From NCBI GenBank assembly GCA_001464915.1, contig LNED01000029.1, positions 1 through 37,592 of the forward strand: a stretch of DNA of 37,592 nt, in the 5' to 3' direction. Below the pieces are notes generated by a model. The model saw only the letters and a list, made by a program, of their open reading frames with translations, was not told the DNA's origin and did not search any database. Made by a program: the position numbers and the translations under genes. This document shows, one piece after another, positions 14,528 through 22,702 of the stretch. How positions within the stretch are numbered: position 1 is the stretch's first letter; each line of letters starts with the position of its first letter. The stretch comes from Sphingomonadales bacterium Ga0077531. GTDB taxonomy: Bacteria; Pseudomonadota; Alphaproteobacteria; Sphingomonadales; Sphingomonadaceae.

Positions 14528-14923
14528 TCAGCCCCCGTGTTCCGGGCGGCGTTCGCGGTGCAGCGTGATGCCGATCTTCTCATTCGCCTCGGCAATCGCG
14601 AGCTTGACGATCTTGACCGTCACCGCCTCAACCCGCGCATCCTGCACGAACAAAGTCTGGCAGATGTGGTCGGCCACCGCCTCGATCAGCTTGAAATGCA
14701 CGCCCTGCGGCAGGCCGCCTGTCGCCGCGAATTTCAAGTCCATGTAGTTCTTCGACGCATCAAGCGGCGTGTCGGGATCATAGTGATTCGCAACGGCATA
14801 ACGCGCGGTGATGGTGATCCGCAGCGGCTGCGGCTGGCCGGTTTCCTCGGAATAGATGCCGGTGAGGACATCGGTTTCAAGGTCAGCGACTTCGAGGGTG
14901 AGCGAATCGGAAATCATGGTCAT
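14528..14923 (-). CDS. folB: dihydroneopterin aldolase (FolB family)
   Basis: A 131-residue FolB-like protein. FolB cleaves dihydroneopterin to hydroxymethyl-dihydropterin and glycolaldehyde in folate synthesis. Signatures are LEVADLETDVLTGIYSEE with the conserved Glu, NYMDLKFAA, HFKLIEAVADHICQTLF, and VKIVKLAIAEANEKIGITLHRE. The last usually reads with Lys-Pro after the strand, but here it is Lys-Leu-Ala, which keeps the lysine and loses the proline. The ATG at 14923 is followed by a second in-frame ATG at 14917. The frame continues upstream without a start that makes sense. A related epimerase or cyclohydrolase role in the same T-fold group is less likely. Confidence 0.87.
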   Translation of the reverse strand: MTMISDSLTLEVADLETDVLTGIYSEETGQPQPLRITITARYAVANHYDPDTPLDASKNYMDLKFAATGGLPQGVHFKLIEAVADHICQTLFVQDARVEAVTVKIVKLAIAEANEKIGITLHRERRPEHGG

Positions 14924-14937
14924 GGGGGCGGCCCTTA

Positions 14938-15006
14938 GAGCATCGCGCCGAAAAGTGGGCACCGGTTTTCGGCTTCCAGCAATGCGAAAGCAAAAGGATA
15001 GAGCAG
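14938..15006. repeat. alphaproteobacterial-type intergenic palindromic repeat
   Basis: The stretch starts and ends with AGAGCA and holds the palindrome CCGAAAA (14948-14954)/TTTTCGG (14966-14972) around GTGGGCACCGG. Intergenic elements with this core and flanking AGAGCATCGCG are, as I recall, scattered in many alphaproteobacterial genomes. Here it fills most of the gap between folB and the methyltransferase. Only one copy is in the window. Confidence 0.5.
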
Positions 15007-15032
15007 AGTGGGCGCTTCTCGTGCGCTCTGGT

Positions 15033-15923
15033 CTATCCGGGATTGCTCCAACGCGCGAAGATTGCCGTGGGCAGCAGGCGAGATTCCTCTCCCTCCTCGC
15101 GCACAGCCAGGTCGCCGTGCTCGATCTGCCCCGGCAGGTGGCCCAGCGCCTCTTGCAGCAGCCCCGCAATCGCCAGGCTGCTCATCCGCACAGCGTAAAC
15201 GGTGAGGAACAGGAAGCGGCTGTCGGCATCGAGCAGCTTGGCACAGTCCGCCACAAGGCCGGGTAGGTGTTCTTCCAGCCGCCACACCTCACCATCCGGC
15301 CCTCGCCCGAATTTGGGCGGATCGAGGATGATCCCGTCATACCGCCGCTCGCGCCGCACTTCGCGCGCGGCGAATTTGGCCGCGTCGTCTACGAGCCAGC
15401 GGATCGGGCGATCGGTCATGCCGGAAAGCGCGGCATTCTCGCGCGCCTGTGCCACGGATTTCTTCGAGGCATCGACATGCGTGACCTTGCCGTGCCGCGA
15501 CAGGGCGAGGCTGCCAAGGCCGGTGTAGCCGAACAGGTTGAGGGTTTCCGCCTTGCTCAGCCCATCCAACTGCGCCCGCATCCACTCCCACACCGGGGCC
15601 ATATCGGGAAAGAATTGCAGGTGCCGAAATGGGGTCGGCTTGGCGGTGAAGCGGACATCGTCCCAGCTGAGCGGCCAGCCTTCTTCGGGCAGGTTTTCGG
15701 TGAAGCTCCAGCGCCCGCCGCCATCCTCGTCCGATCCGGGGATGAATTCGCCCGCTGCCGGCCAATCAGCGAGCCGGGGCTGCCACATAGCCTGCGGTTC
15801 GGGACGGATGAAGGCGTGCGGGCCAAACGCCTCCCACTTGCGGCCTTCCCCGCTATCGAGCAGGCGATACGAGTCCCATCCGGTGCGTTCCATCACCAGC
15901 GGTTGCTGGACGAAGGTTGCCAT
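15033..15923 (-). CDS. class I SAM-dependent methyltransferase, RlmI/RlmK-like
   Basis: A 296-residue methyltransferase. ETLNLFGYTGLGSLALSRHG at about 125-144 is the SAM-binding motif I, THVDASKKSVAQARENAALSG is motif II with the acidic residue, and DGIILDPPKFGRGPDGEVW is motif IV with DPPKFGRG. This arrangement is that of the 23S rRNA cytosine or guanine methyltransferases RlmI and RlmK. The N-terminal half is short and has no PUA or THUMP domain that I can see. The ATG overlaps the thrC stop by one base (TAATG), so it ends the long cytochrome oxidase-thrC run. RNA is the likely substrate, but the site is unknown. Confidence 0.88.
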   Translation of the reverse strand: MATFVQQPLVMERTGWDSYRLLDSGEGRKWEAFGPHAFIRPEPQAMWQPRLADWPAAGEFIPGSDEDGGGRWSFTENLPEEGWPLSWDDVRFTAKPTPFRHLQFFPDMAPVWEWMRAQLDGLSKAETLNLFGYTGLGSLALSRHGKVTHVDASKKSVAQARENAALSGMTDRPIRWLVDDAAKFAAREVRRERRYDGIILDPPKFGRGPDGEVWRLEEHLPGLVADCAKLLDADSRFLFLTVYAVRMSSLAIAGLLQEALGHLPGQIEHGDLAVREEGEESRLLPTAIFARWSNPG

Positions 15924-17341
15924 TAGCCTTGCGATCCCGCCGCGTGGCTCAGCACATAATCGCGCGTGGTGGCGTAATCGCCTGCCAGCTCGACAAAGCT
16001 TTCCTCACGCCCGAACAGGTCGCCAACTCGGGCAGGCAACGCAGGCCGGACGCCGATGGCGCGCTCGACCGCGTCGGGGAATTTCGCCGGGTGCGCAGTC
16101 GCCAGCGTGACGATGGGAACCGCCGGGTCAATCGCGCCCGCTGCAGCCAACGCATGGGCTGCGCCAAGGCCGACCGCGGTGTGCGGATCGATAACCTGCT
16201 GCGAGCCCTGATAGGCCGATTGCACCGCGCGCGCCGTTTCGATTGGGTTGACGCTATGGCTGGCGAACAGCCCCGCTGCGCCCTCGCGCTGCGCATTGGT
16301 CAGCTGCATCGCCTTGGTCGCTTCAAACCCGTGCATCTGCGCCGCCAGCGCCGCGCCGTCGCGTCCGGCGAGATCAAACAGCAGCCGTTCAAAGTTCGAG
16401 GAGACCTGAATATCCATCGACGGCGTGATCGTCGGCGTGACGCCGCTTGCCGAATAATCCCCGGTCGCCAGCGCGCGGTGGAGGATGTCGTTGACGTTGG
16501 TGGCGACGATCAAGCGTTCAATCGGCAGCCCCATTTGCGCCGCGACATAGCCTGCGAACACGTCCCCGAAATTGCCGGTCGGCACCGAATAAGCGACCGT
16601 GCGATCCGGCGCGCCCAGTTGCAGCGCACTGGTGAAATAATACACCACCTGCGCCATCAGCCGCGCCCAGTTGATCGAATTGACCGCGCCGAGGTTCAGC
16701 GTCGTGGTCACGTCGCCATCATTGAACATCCGCTTCACATGCGCCTGCGCGTCGTCAAAGCTGCCCTCGATAGCGAGGTTGTGGACGTTGGGCGCGCGCA
16801 CTGTCGTCATCTGGCGGCGCTGCACATCGCTTACCCGGCCTTTGGGGTGGAGCATGAAGATTTCGGTGCGCGTACCGCCTGCCACTGCATGGATTGCGGC
16901 CGAACCGGTATCGCCGCTGGTCGCACCGACAATCGTCAGACGCTCGTCGCGGCGCTCAAGGAAAATCTCGAACAGGTGGCCGAGCAGTTGCAGCGCCACA
17001 TCCTTGAACGCCAGCGTCGGGCCGTGGAACAGTTCGAGCAGCCAGTGCTGCTGATCCAGCTGCACCAGCGGGGCGACTGCCGCGTGGGCGAATTTGGTGC
17101 CGTAGACCTTCTGGCAGACGGCGGTCAGTTCCGTCTCGGAAAGGCTATCACCAATGAAGGGGCGCATCACGGTGGCGGCGACCTGCCAATAGGGCAGCCC
17201 GCGCATCGCCCGGATCTCGGCCTCGCTGAAACGCGGCCATTCGACGGGAAGATAGAGGCCGCCATCGCTGGCGAGGCCCGCGAGCGTCACCCCTTCGAAA
17301 TCGAGCGCAGGTGCGCTGCCGCGTGTCGAGACATATTGCAT
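15923..17341 (-). CDS. thrC: threonine synthase
   Basis: A 472-residue PLP enzyme that makes threonine from O-phosphohomoserine. It opens MQYVSTRGSAPALDFEGVTL with LASDGGLYLP, typical of the longer threonine synthase class found in Gram-negatives and fungi. The PLP lysine is Lys113 in ELFHGPTLAFKDVALQ. GATSGDTGSAAIHA is the phosphate-binding loop, and VPTGNFGDVFAGYVA is another strong signature. The start at 17341 is 10 nt after the SURF1 stop. A biosynthetic gene at the end of a cytochrome oxidase run is a recurrent arrangement in sphingomonads, as I recall it. Confidence 0.97.
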   Translation of the reverse strand: MQYVSTRGSAPALDFEGVTLAGLASDGGLYLPVEWPRFSEAEIRAMRGLPYWQVAATVMRPFIGDSLSETELTAVCQKVYGTKFAHAAVAPLVQLDQQHWLLELFHGPTLAFKDVALQLLGHLFEIFLERRDERLTIVGATSGDTGSAAIHAVAGGTRTEIFMLHPKGRVSDVQRRQMTTVRAPNVHNLAIEGSFDDAQAHVKRMFNDGDVTTTLNLGAVNSINWARLMAQVVYYFTSALQLGAPDRTVAYSVPTGNFGDVFAGYVAAQMGLPIERLIVATNVNDILHRALATGDYSASGVTPTITPSMDIQVSSNFERLLFDLAGRDGAALAAQMHGFEATKAMQLTNAQREGAAGLFASHSVNPIETARAVQSAYQGSQQVIDPHTAVGLGAAHALAAAGAIDPAVPIVTLATAHPAKFPDAVERAIGVRPALPARVGDLFGREESFVELAGDYATTRDYVLSHAAGSQG

Positions 17342-17351
17342 GGGGCGCGGA

Positions 17352-17900
17352 CTAGCGTTGACGTCGGCGGATTGCCAGCACGTAGATGACCAGCGCGGTC
17401 AGCGCGAAGAAGAACCACTGCCCGGCATAGGCGAGGTGATTGTTGGGCAGGTCACCGGGATCGGGCTTGGCCATCGGTTGCAGGCCAGCGAGCGGCGGAT
17501 CGGCGACGAGGCGCGGGCCAGGCGCGATGACACCGGTAACATCGCCGCCTGTCCATGCAGGTGTCGCAATGTCCCGCGAATAACCAAGATCGACAATTGC
17601 GCCTGATGTGCAGGTGGCGCGCTGCACCCAGCCCTTTTGTCCCTTGCCTGATGTGCCCGCCACCGCTTCGATCTTGGCAACGCCGTCGCACGTCAAGCGG
17701 CTACGGCGGAACCATGCGTCAGCGCCGTCGCCCTCAAGTGGGAAGGTCACTTCATCGCCGGCATTTGCGGCTGCTTCATAGCGGGCGAGCAAGTTCGCCT
17801 TTTCACCCATCCGTCCGATCTGCCACACGCCCAACGCGATCATCGTCGCCACCGCGGCCAGCACGATGATAGTGGCAATGATTGGGATACGGCGCGTCAT
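17352..17900 (-). CDS. SURF1 family cytochrome oxidase assembly protein
   Basis: A 182-residue protein with the SURF1 plan: an N-terminal membrane helix (IPIIATIIVLAAVATMIALGVWQIGR, with the conserved LGxWQ at 23-27), a periplasmic domain, and a C-terminal helix preceded by NNHLAYAGQWFFFALTALVIYV, the NHxxYxxxWF motif. SURF1 (Shy1) helps place heme a in subunit I of aa3 oxidase. It is shorter than most members (about 230-250 residues), the loss being in the periplasmic domain. The start at 17900 overlaps the stop of the DUF983 gene (ATGA), which places it in the oxidase operon. Confidence 0.92.
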   Translation of the reverse strand: MTRRIPIIATIIVLAAVATMIALGVWQIGRMGEKANLLARYEAAANAGDEVTFPLEGDGADAWFRRSRLTCDGVAKIEAVAGTSGKGQKGWVQRATCTSGAIVDLGYSRDIATPAWTGGDVTGVIAPGPRLVADPPLAGLQPMAKPDPGDLPNNHLAYAGQWFFFALTALVIYVLAIRRRQR

Positions 17901-18274
17901 GGCTGCTGGCTCTCTTCGTATTGGTGATAGACCCACATGGTCTTGTAGAACCTGAGGCCGAAGATCACGCTCCCCACCGTCACCGGCGCCCAGAACAGGA
18001 ACGACAGCCACAGCGGCGGCCGCAGCCATTCGTCGATGCCCAGCGCAGCAAGGATCAGCAGCAGCGCCAGCAGCATCGTCACCACCCCGACGAACCGCCC
18101 GCCGCGTTCCAGCGCGCGGATTTCAAGACCGCAGGCAGCGCACTCATCCGCCAGCGCGGCGGGCGCTCCGAACAGCGTCTTTGCACCGCAGCGAGGGCAC
18201 AAACCGGAAAGGGCAGCCGAGACTAATCCCGGCTGCCCCTTCTGTTCACTCGGACCGGCGGGGTCCGCGCTCAT
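17897..18274 (-). CDS. DUF983 zinc-ribbon membrane protein
   Basis: A 125-residue protein. The N-terminal half has a four-cysteine zinc ribbon (GLCPRCGAKTLF and DECAACGLEIRAL). Two hydrophobic helices follow (GVVTMLLALLLILAAL and LWLSFLFWAPVTVGSVIFGL). This is the DUF983 family, regularly found next to subunit III and SURF1 genes in alphaproteobacterial oxidase operons and presumed to help assembly, though its function is unknown. The ATG at 18274 shares its A with the coxC TGA (TGATG). A TTG three nt upstream is possible but less likely. Confidence 0.92.
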   Translation of the reverse strand: MSADPAGPSEQKGQPGLVSAALSGLCPRCGAKTLFGAPAALADECAACGLEIRALERGGRFVGVVTMLLALLLILAALGIDEWLRPPLWLSFLFWAPVTVGSVIFGLRFYKTMWVYHQYEESQQP

Positions 18275-19146
18275 CAATGGAATTCAGCGCCCCAACCGCC
18301 CCACACATAGATGGCGACGAACAGGAACAACCACACCACGTCGACGAAGTGCCAATACCACGCGGCGGCTTCGAAGCCGAAGTGCTGGCGCGGGGTGAAG
18401 TGGCCGAGGTACGTGCGATACAGGCACACGGCGAGGAAGATCGTCCCCACCAGCACGTGGAACCCGTGGAACCCGGTCGCCATGTAGAACGCCGACGAAT
18501 AGGTGTTCCCACCAAAGCCGAACGGCGCGGCAGCATATTCATAGGCCTGAATGCTGCTGAACAGCGCGCCCAGCGCAATCGTCGCCCACAGGCCCTGCTT
18601 CAGGCCGGTACGATCACCGTGGATCAGCGAATGGTGCGCCCAGGTCACCGTGGTGCCCGAACACAGCAGGATCAGAGTGTTAAGCAGCGGCAGCGCGAAC
18701 GGATCGAGCACTTCCATCCCCTTGGGGATGAATGCCGCCGCCGGGGCGCCTTCCTGACCGAACAGGCTGGTGGTCAACCCGGTCTCGTGGTCGAACACCA
18801 GTGCGGTTGGGAACAGTGCGAAGTCGAAGAAGCTCCAGAACCACCCGACGAAAAACATCACTTCGGACGCGATGAACAGGATCATGCCGTACCGCATGTG
18901 CAACTGCACCACGGGGGTGTGATCGCCGCGCTGGGCTTCGACCACGATGTTTTTGAACCACATGAAGAAGGTCGCGATCAGGCCGGCAAGGCCTGCCCAC
19001 ATCACGAAGCTGGCGGCTGTGCCAAACAGATCGGGGTGGAAGCTCAGCACCATCCCGCTGGTGAAGGTGAGCGCCGAAACCGAGCCGATCAGCGGCCAGA
19101 TATCGGGTTCGAGGATGTGGTAATCGTGGTTTACTTTGCCAGCCAT
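18274..19146 (-). CDS. ctaE: cytochrome c oxidase subunit III
   Basis: A 290-residue inner-membrane protein with about seven helices and the subunit III signatures NHDYHILEPDIWPLIGSV, SEVMFFVGWFWSFFDFALFP, GTTVTWAHHSLIHGDR, and MATGFHGFHVLVGTIFLAVCLYRTYLGHFTPRQHFGFEAAAWYWHFVDVVWLFLFVAIY. The conserved Glu in SEVMFF and in GFEAAAWYWH match sites that help keep the proton-pumping enzyme stable. It is complete and of normal length. It follows ctaG by 34 bp and is coupled to the DUF983 gene. Confidence 0.98.
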   Translation of the reverse strand: MAGKVNHDYHILEPDIWPLIGSVSALTFTSGMVLSFHPDLFGTAASFVMWAGLAGLIATFFMWFKNIVVEAQRGDHTPVVQLHMRYGMILFIASEVMFFVGWFWSFFDFALFPTALVFDHETGLTTSLFGQEGAPAAAFIPKGMEVLDPFALPLLNTLILLCSGTTVTWAHHSLIHGDRTGLKQGLWATIALGALFSSIQAYEYAAAPFGFGGNTYSSAFYMATGFHGFHVLVGTIFLAVCLYRTYLGHFTPRQHFGFEAAAWYWHFVDVVWLFLFVAIYVWGGWGAEFH

Positions 19147-19180
19147 TGGTCGTTCCCGTCCCTGGGTTGTGCGTCGAAGG

Positions 19181-19786
19181 TCAGTTGGTGCGTGCAGGTG
19201 CCGGGTTTACCGGGTCTGCGGCGCGGTGAAAAGTGTAGCTGAGCGTGATCTGTTCAACGCCGCGCATGTTCGGATCGTCCAGCATCGCTGGATCGACATA
19301 GTACAGCACCGGCATGGTCACTTCCTGACCGGGCTGCAATGTCTGCTCGGTAAAGCAGAAGCACTGGATCTTGTTGAAATACTGGCCCGCTTGAACCGGC
19401 GTGACATTGAACGTCGCCATCCCGGTGATCGGGCGCGAACTCTCGTTCTTTGCGACGTAGGTGGCGATATCGCGCTGACCAATGGTGACGGTGTCGGTCG
19501 ATTGCGAAGGGCGGAACGTCCACGGCATGTCGCCCGCGGTGGTCGCGTCAAACCGGATCGAGATCGTCTGCCCGGTGGCCAGCGTGGCAGCGCGCGCGGC
19601 TTGGCTCTGACTAGCGACCATGGTCGTCCCACCGAAGCCGGTGACCTGACAGAACAGGCGGTACAGCGGCACCGAGGCATAGCCGAGGCCGAGCATGAAC
19701 ACCGCGCCCATAAACGCGATCAGCCCGACGCGCAGATTGCGGCGCCCGGTATCGGCATCGTGCAAGGTGGGCGGCAGCGTCGCCAT
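19181..19786 (-). CDS. ctaG: cytochrome c oxidase assembly protein CtaG/Cox11
   Basis: A 201-residue Cox11-type copper chaperone that delivers copper to the CuB site of subunit I. One N-terminal membrane helix (NLRVGLIAFMGAVFMLGLGYASVPLYRLFC) ends with the conserved PLYRLFCQVTGFGG. The periplasmic beta domain carries the copper motif FNKIQCFCFTEQTLQPG with CFCF, and VYY-like VLYYVDPAM. The ATG at 19786 shares its A with the TGA of the small coxF-like gene (TGATG). The frame is open upstream, but only this start fits the family. Confidence 0.96.
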   Translation of the reverse strand: MATLPPTLHDADTGRRNLRVGLIAFMGAVFMLGLGYASVPLYRLFCQVTGFGGTTMVASQSQAARAATLATGQTISIRFDATTAGDMPWTFRPSQSTDTVTIGQRDIATYVAKNESSRPITGMATFNVTPVQAGQYFNKIQCFCFTEQTLQPGQEVTMPVLYYVDPAMLDDPNMRGVEQITLSYTFHRAADPVNPAPARTN

Positions 19787-19917
19787 CAGCCGGGATCTCC
19801 GATCCGCACGATGGTGATCGCGTAGAACAGGATCACGAAGAACAGCAGTGTGCCCGCCACCACAAGGTTGCGGCTTTTCTGGCGGCGGCGGTATTCGGTT
19901 TCTTCTTCGGGGGTCAT
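19786..19917 (-). CDS. 43-residue single-helix protein, CoxF-like
   Basis: A small gene between ctaB and ctaG, too short for usual ORF cutoffs. It reads [17 protein letters not shown], an acidic then basic cytoplasmic start, followed by one membrane helix [20 protein letters not shown] and a short tail RIGDPG. The start overlaps the ctaB stop (ATGA) and the stop overlaps the ctaG start (TGATG), so it is tightly fixed in the operon. A tiny protein at this place is known in alphaproteobacteria and called CoxF in some. The likely role is oxidase assembly, perhaps beside CtaG, but no catalytic residue is visible. Confidence 0.85.
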   Translation of the reverse strand: MTPEEETEYRRRQKSRNLVVAGTLLFFVILFYAITIVRIGDPG

Positions 19918-20843
19918 AGGATCCATCCCTGATAGGCGGCGACGCGATCGGCGACCAGCGCGGCAAACAGCACGAACAGATACACGATCGAATATTTGAA
20001 CAACCGCTTTTCGGGCAGCATTTTGTCGCCCTCAACCTTCATCCGCGAACCCACCGGCAGCGCCAGAAGCAGAAACAGGGCGGACAGCACCACCGCGACC
20101 GAACCATAAATCCACCCCGTCCCGCCAATCGCCCACGGCGCAATCGCAATCGGGGTGAGCAGCACAGTGTAGATCATGATCTGGCGGCGCGTGACTTTCT
20201 CACCTGCGACCACCGGCAGCATCGGAATACCGACCTTGGCGTAATCGGACTGCACAAACAGCGCCAGCGCCCAGAAATGCGGCGGCGTCCAGAAGAAGAT
20301 GATCGCGAACAGCAGGATCGGCATTGCGGTGATCTCGCCCGTCACCGCAACCCAGCCGATCAGCGGCGGAAACGCGCCCGCGCCGCCACCGATGACGATG
20401 TTCTGCGGGGTACGCGGTTTCAGCCACATGGTGTAGATCACCGCGTAATAGATAATCGCGCCCAACAGCAGCGACGCCGCCAGCCAGCCGATCGCAAGGC
20501 CCATCAACCCAACCGACACCGCCGACAGAAACACGCCGAAATCGCGCGCATCATCGCGCCGCATCCGGCCGCCGGGCAACGGACGGTTCATGGTGCGCTT
20601 CATCCCGGCGTCGAGATCAGCTTCCCACCAGTGATTGAGCGCGGCGGAACCGCCCGCGCCCATTGAGATCGCAAGGATCGCGGTGAAACCCAATACCGGA
20701 TGGATATGGCCGGGCGCCGCCAGCACACCGCAAATCGCGGTGAAGATCACCAGCGTCATCACCCGCGGCTTGGTCAACGTGAAGAAATCACGCCATTCCG
20801 TCGGGAGCATTCGCGCGGGCGTCTGATGGGCAGCTGTGGTCAT
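19914..20843 (-). CDS. ctaB: protoheme IX farnesyltransferase (heme O synthase)
   Basis: A 309-residue UbiA-family membrane enzyme that attaches a farnesyl group to heme b, giving heme O for conversion to heme A. Signatures are the first prenyl-diphosphate motif [25 protein letters not shown] and the second, in [40 protein letters not shown]. About nine hydrophobic helices follow the start [17 protein letters not shown]. It lies 107 bp after ctaD on the same strand; that gap holds a GC-rich hairpin but no clear terminator. The heme A synthase CtaA is not in the window. Confidence 0.97.
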   Translation of the reverse strand: MTTAAHQTPARMLPTEWRDFFTLTKPRVMTLVIFTAICGVLAAPGHIHPVLGFTAILAISMGAGGSAALNHWWEADLDAGMKRTMNRPLPGGRMRRDDARDFGVFLSAVSVGLMGLAIGWLAASLLLGAIIYYAVIYTMWLKPRTPQNIVIGGGAGAFPPLIGWVAVTGEITAMPILLFAIIFFWTPPHFWALALFVQSDYAKVGIPMLPVVAGEKVTRRQIMIYTVLLTPIAIAPWAIGGTGWIYGSVAVVLSALFLLLALPVGSRMKVEGDKMLPEKRLFKYSIVYLFVLFAALVADRVAAYQGWIL

Positions 20844-20869
20844 CTACTCTTGTTTCTCATGGGCGAAGA

Positions 20870-20889
20870 GCGCGGCATTGCCGCCGCGC
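20870..20889 (-). other. GC-rich hairpin between ctaD and ctaB
   Basis: GCGCGGC (20870-20876) and GCCGCGC (20883-20889) form a 7-bp stem with a 6-nt loop in the 107-bp gap. No T-run follows on the minus strand. It could be an RNA processing or stability element that sets the ratio of subunit I to assembly genes, but this is a guess. Confidence 0.35.
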
Positions 20890-20950
20890 CCTCCCCTTGG
20901 TTCATTCCGGTCAGTGCAGCGAAGCGCGCGGCCCCGCTGCCTGTCCGTCA

Positions 20951-22666
20951 TCAGGCAGTTGCCGGACGGTGATCGTGGTAATCATGTTCATCGGTGATCA
21001 CCGGCAGCGTTTCGAACTGGTGGTACGGCGGCGGGCTCGGCAACGTCCATTCGAGCGTCGTTGCGCCTTCACCCCACGGATTGGCCCCAGCCTTGCGGCC
21101 GGCAAACAACGCATAACCGATGTTGACGAAGAAGAAGATCATCGACCCAGCCATGATGTAATAGCCATAAGTGCTGACCTGGTGCCAGAAGGTGAAAGCC
21201 TCCGGATAATCGGGGTAACGGCGCGGCATCCCCTGCATCCCGAGGAAGTGCTGCGGGAAGAAGATCACGTTCACGCCGATGAAGAACGTCCAGAAGTGCA
21301 GATGGCTGAGCAACTCGCTGTGCATCCGCCCGCTCATCTTCGGGAACCAGTAGTAGAAGCCTGCGAACAACGAGAACACCGCGCCCATCGACAGCACGTA
21401 GTGGAAGTGAGCGACCACGTAGTAAGTGTCGTGCAGGTTGTCGTCGATCCCGCCATTGGCGAGCACCACGCCGGTCACGCCGCCGACGGTGAACAGGAAG
21501 ATGAAGCCCAGCGCCCAGACCATCGGCGATTTGAAGCTGAGGCTGCCGCCCCACATCGTCGCAATCCAGCTGAAGATCTTCACGCCGGTCGGCACCGCGA
21601 TCACCATCGTCGCAGCGGTGAAATACATCTTGGTGTTCACGTCGAGGCCCACGGTATACATGTGGTGCGCCCAGACGATGAAGCCGACCACGCCGATGGC
21701 AACCATCGCATAGGCCATGCCGAGGTAACCGAACACCGGCTTGCGGCTGAAAGTCGCCACGATTTGGCTGATCATGCCGAAGCCCGGCAGGATCATGATG
21801 TACACTTCGGGGTGACCAAAGAACCAGAACAGGTGCTGATAAAGCACCGGATCACCGCCACCGGCCGGATCGAAGAAGGTCGTACCGAAGTTACGATCGG
21901 TCAGCAGCATGGTGATGGCAGCCGCCAGCACCGGCAGCGCCAGCAACAACAGAAACGCGGTGACCAGCACCGACCACACGAACAGCGGCATCTTGTGCAG
22001 GGTCATCCCCGGCGCGCGCATGTTGAAGATGGTGGTGATGAAGTTGGTGGCACCAAGGATCGAGCCCGCGCCTGCAAGGTGGAGCGAGAAGATCGCGAAA
22101 TCAACCGCCGGGCCAACCGAACCGCTCGTCGAAAGCGGAGCATAGACCGTCCAGCCGGTGCCCGCACCGGGGCCAGAACCGCCGGGGACGAACAGCGAGA
22201 ATAGCAGGCTAAAGAAGCCCGCCACCGTCAGCCAGAAGCTGACGTTGTTCATGCGGGGGAACGCCATGTCTGGCGCGCCGATCATCAGCGGCACGAACCA
22301 GTTGCCGAAGCCGCCGATCATCGCCGGCATGACCATGAAGAACACCATGATGAGGCCGTGCGCGGTGATGAACACGTTCCACATGTGCAGCGCCGTGTTG
22401 ATATCGTCAGCGCCGCCCATCAGCTGCGCCCACCAGCCGAGATACTGGATGCCGGGTTCGGCCAATTCGACCCGCATAATGCCCGAAATTGCACCGCCCA
22501 CGATCCCCGCGATGATCGCGAAGATCAGGTACATCGTGCCGATGTCCTTGTGGTTGGTCGACATGAACCAGCGGGCGAAAAAGCCCGGCTTGTGATCCGC
22601 GTGGTCGTGGGCGTGATCGTCGTGCCCAGTTCCGTGAGCGTCGAAGCCTTCTGCGGTGGTAGCCAT
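20951..22666 (-). CDS. ctaD: cytochrome c oxidase subunit I (aa3 type)
   Basis: A 571-residue heme-copper oxidase subunit with twelve helices. The low-spin heme ligand is in [39 protein letters not shown] holds the D-channel aspartate. [20 protein letters not shown] holds the CuB histidine, the D-channel glutamate and the cross-linked tyrosine. [11 protein letters not shown] holds the CuB His-His pair, and [14 protein letters not shown] the heme a3 and second heme a ligands. GHPEVYI with Glu makes it an A1-type oxidase. A cytoplasmic N-terminal stretch rich in His and Asp ([19 protein letters not shown]) is unusual in composition and might bind metal. It lies 36 bp after ctaC. Confidence 0.98.
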   Translation of the reverse strand: MATTAEGFDAHGTGHDDHAHDHADHKPGFFARWFMSTNHKDIGTMYLIFAIIAGIVGGAISGIMRVELAEPGIQYLGWWAQLMGGADDINTALHMWNVFITAHGLIMVFFMVMPAMIGGFGNWFVPLMIGAPDMAFPRMNNVSFWLTVAGFFSLLFSLFVPGGSGPGAGTGWTVYAPLSTSGSVGPAVDFAIFSLHLAGAGSILGATNFITTIFNMRAPGMTLHKMPLFVWSVLVTAFLLLLALPVLAAAITMLLTDRNFGTTFFDPAGGGDPVLYQHLFWFFGHPEVYIMILPGFGMISQIVATFSRKPVFGYLGMAYAMVAIGVVGFIVWAHHMYTVGLDVNTKMYFTAATMVIAVPTGVKIFSWIATMWGGSLSFKSPMVWALGFIFLFTVGGVTGVVLANGGIDDNLHDTYYVVAHFHYVLSMGAVFSLFAGFYYWFPKMSGRMHSELLSHLHFWTFFIGVNVIFFPQHFLGMQGMPRRYPDYPEAFTFWHQVSTYGYYIMAGSMIFFFVNIGYALFAGRKAGANPWGEGATTLEWTLPSPPPYHQFETLPVITDEHDYHDHRPATA

Positions 22667-22702
22667 TTTCAGATACTCTCTGATGTTATTCGTTCAAATG
22701 TC

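Noticed and set aside
15917..17389. Plus-strand open frame of 490 codons opposite thrC
   Set aside because: thrC is complete in the other strand with PLP lysine and phosphate loop; this is its antisense shadow.
20897..22204. Plus-strand open frame of 435 codons opposite ctaD
   Set aside because: It is rich in His, Glu and Arg because it mirrors membrane-helix codons of ctaD. It has no domain or ribosome-binding site.
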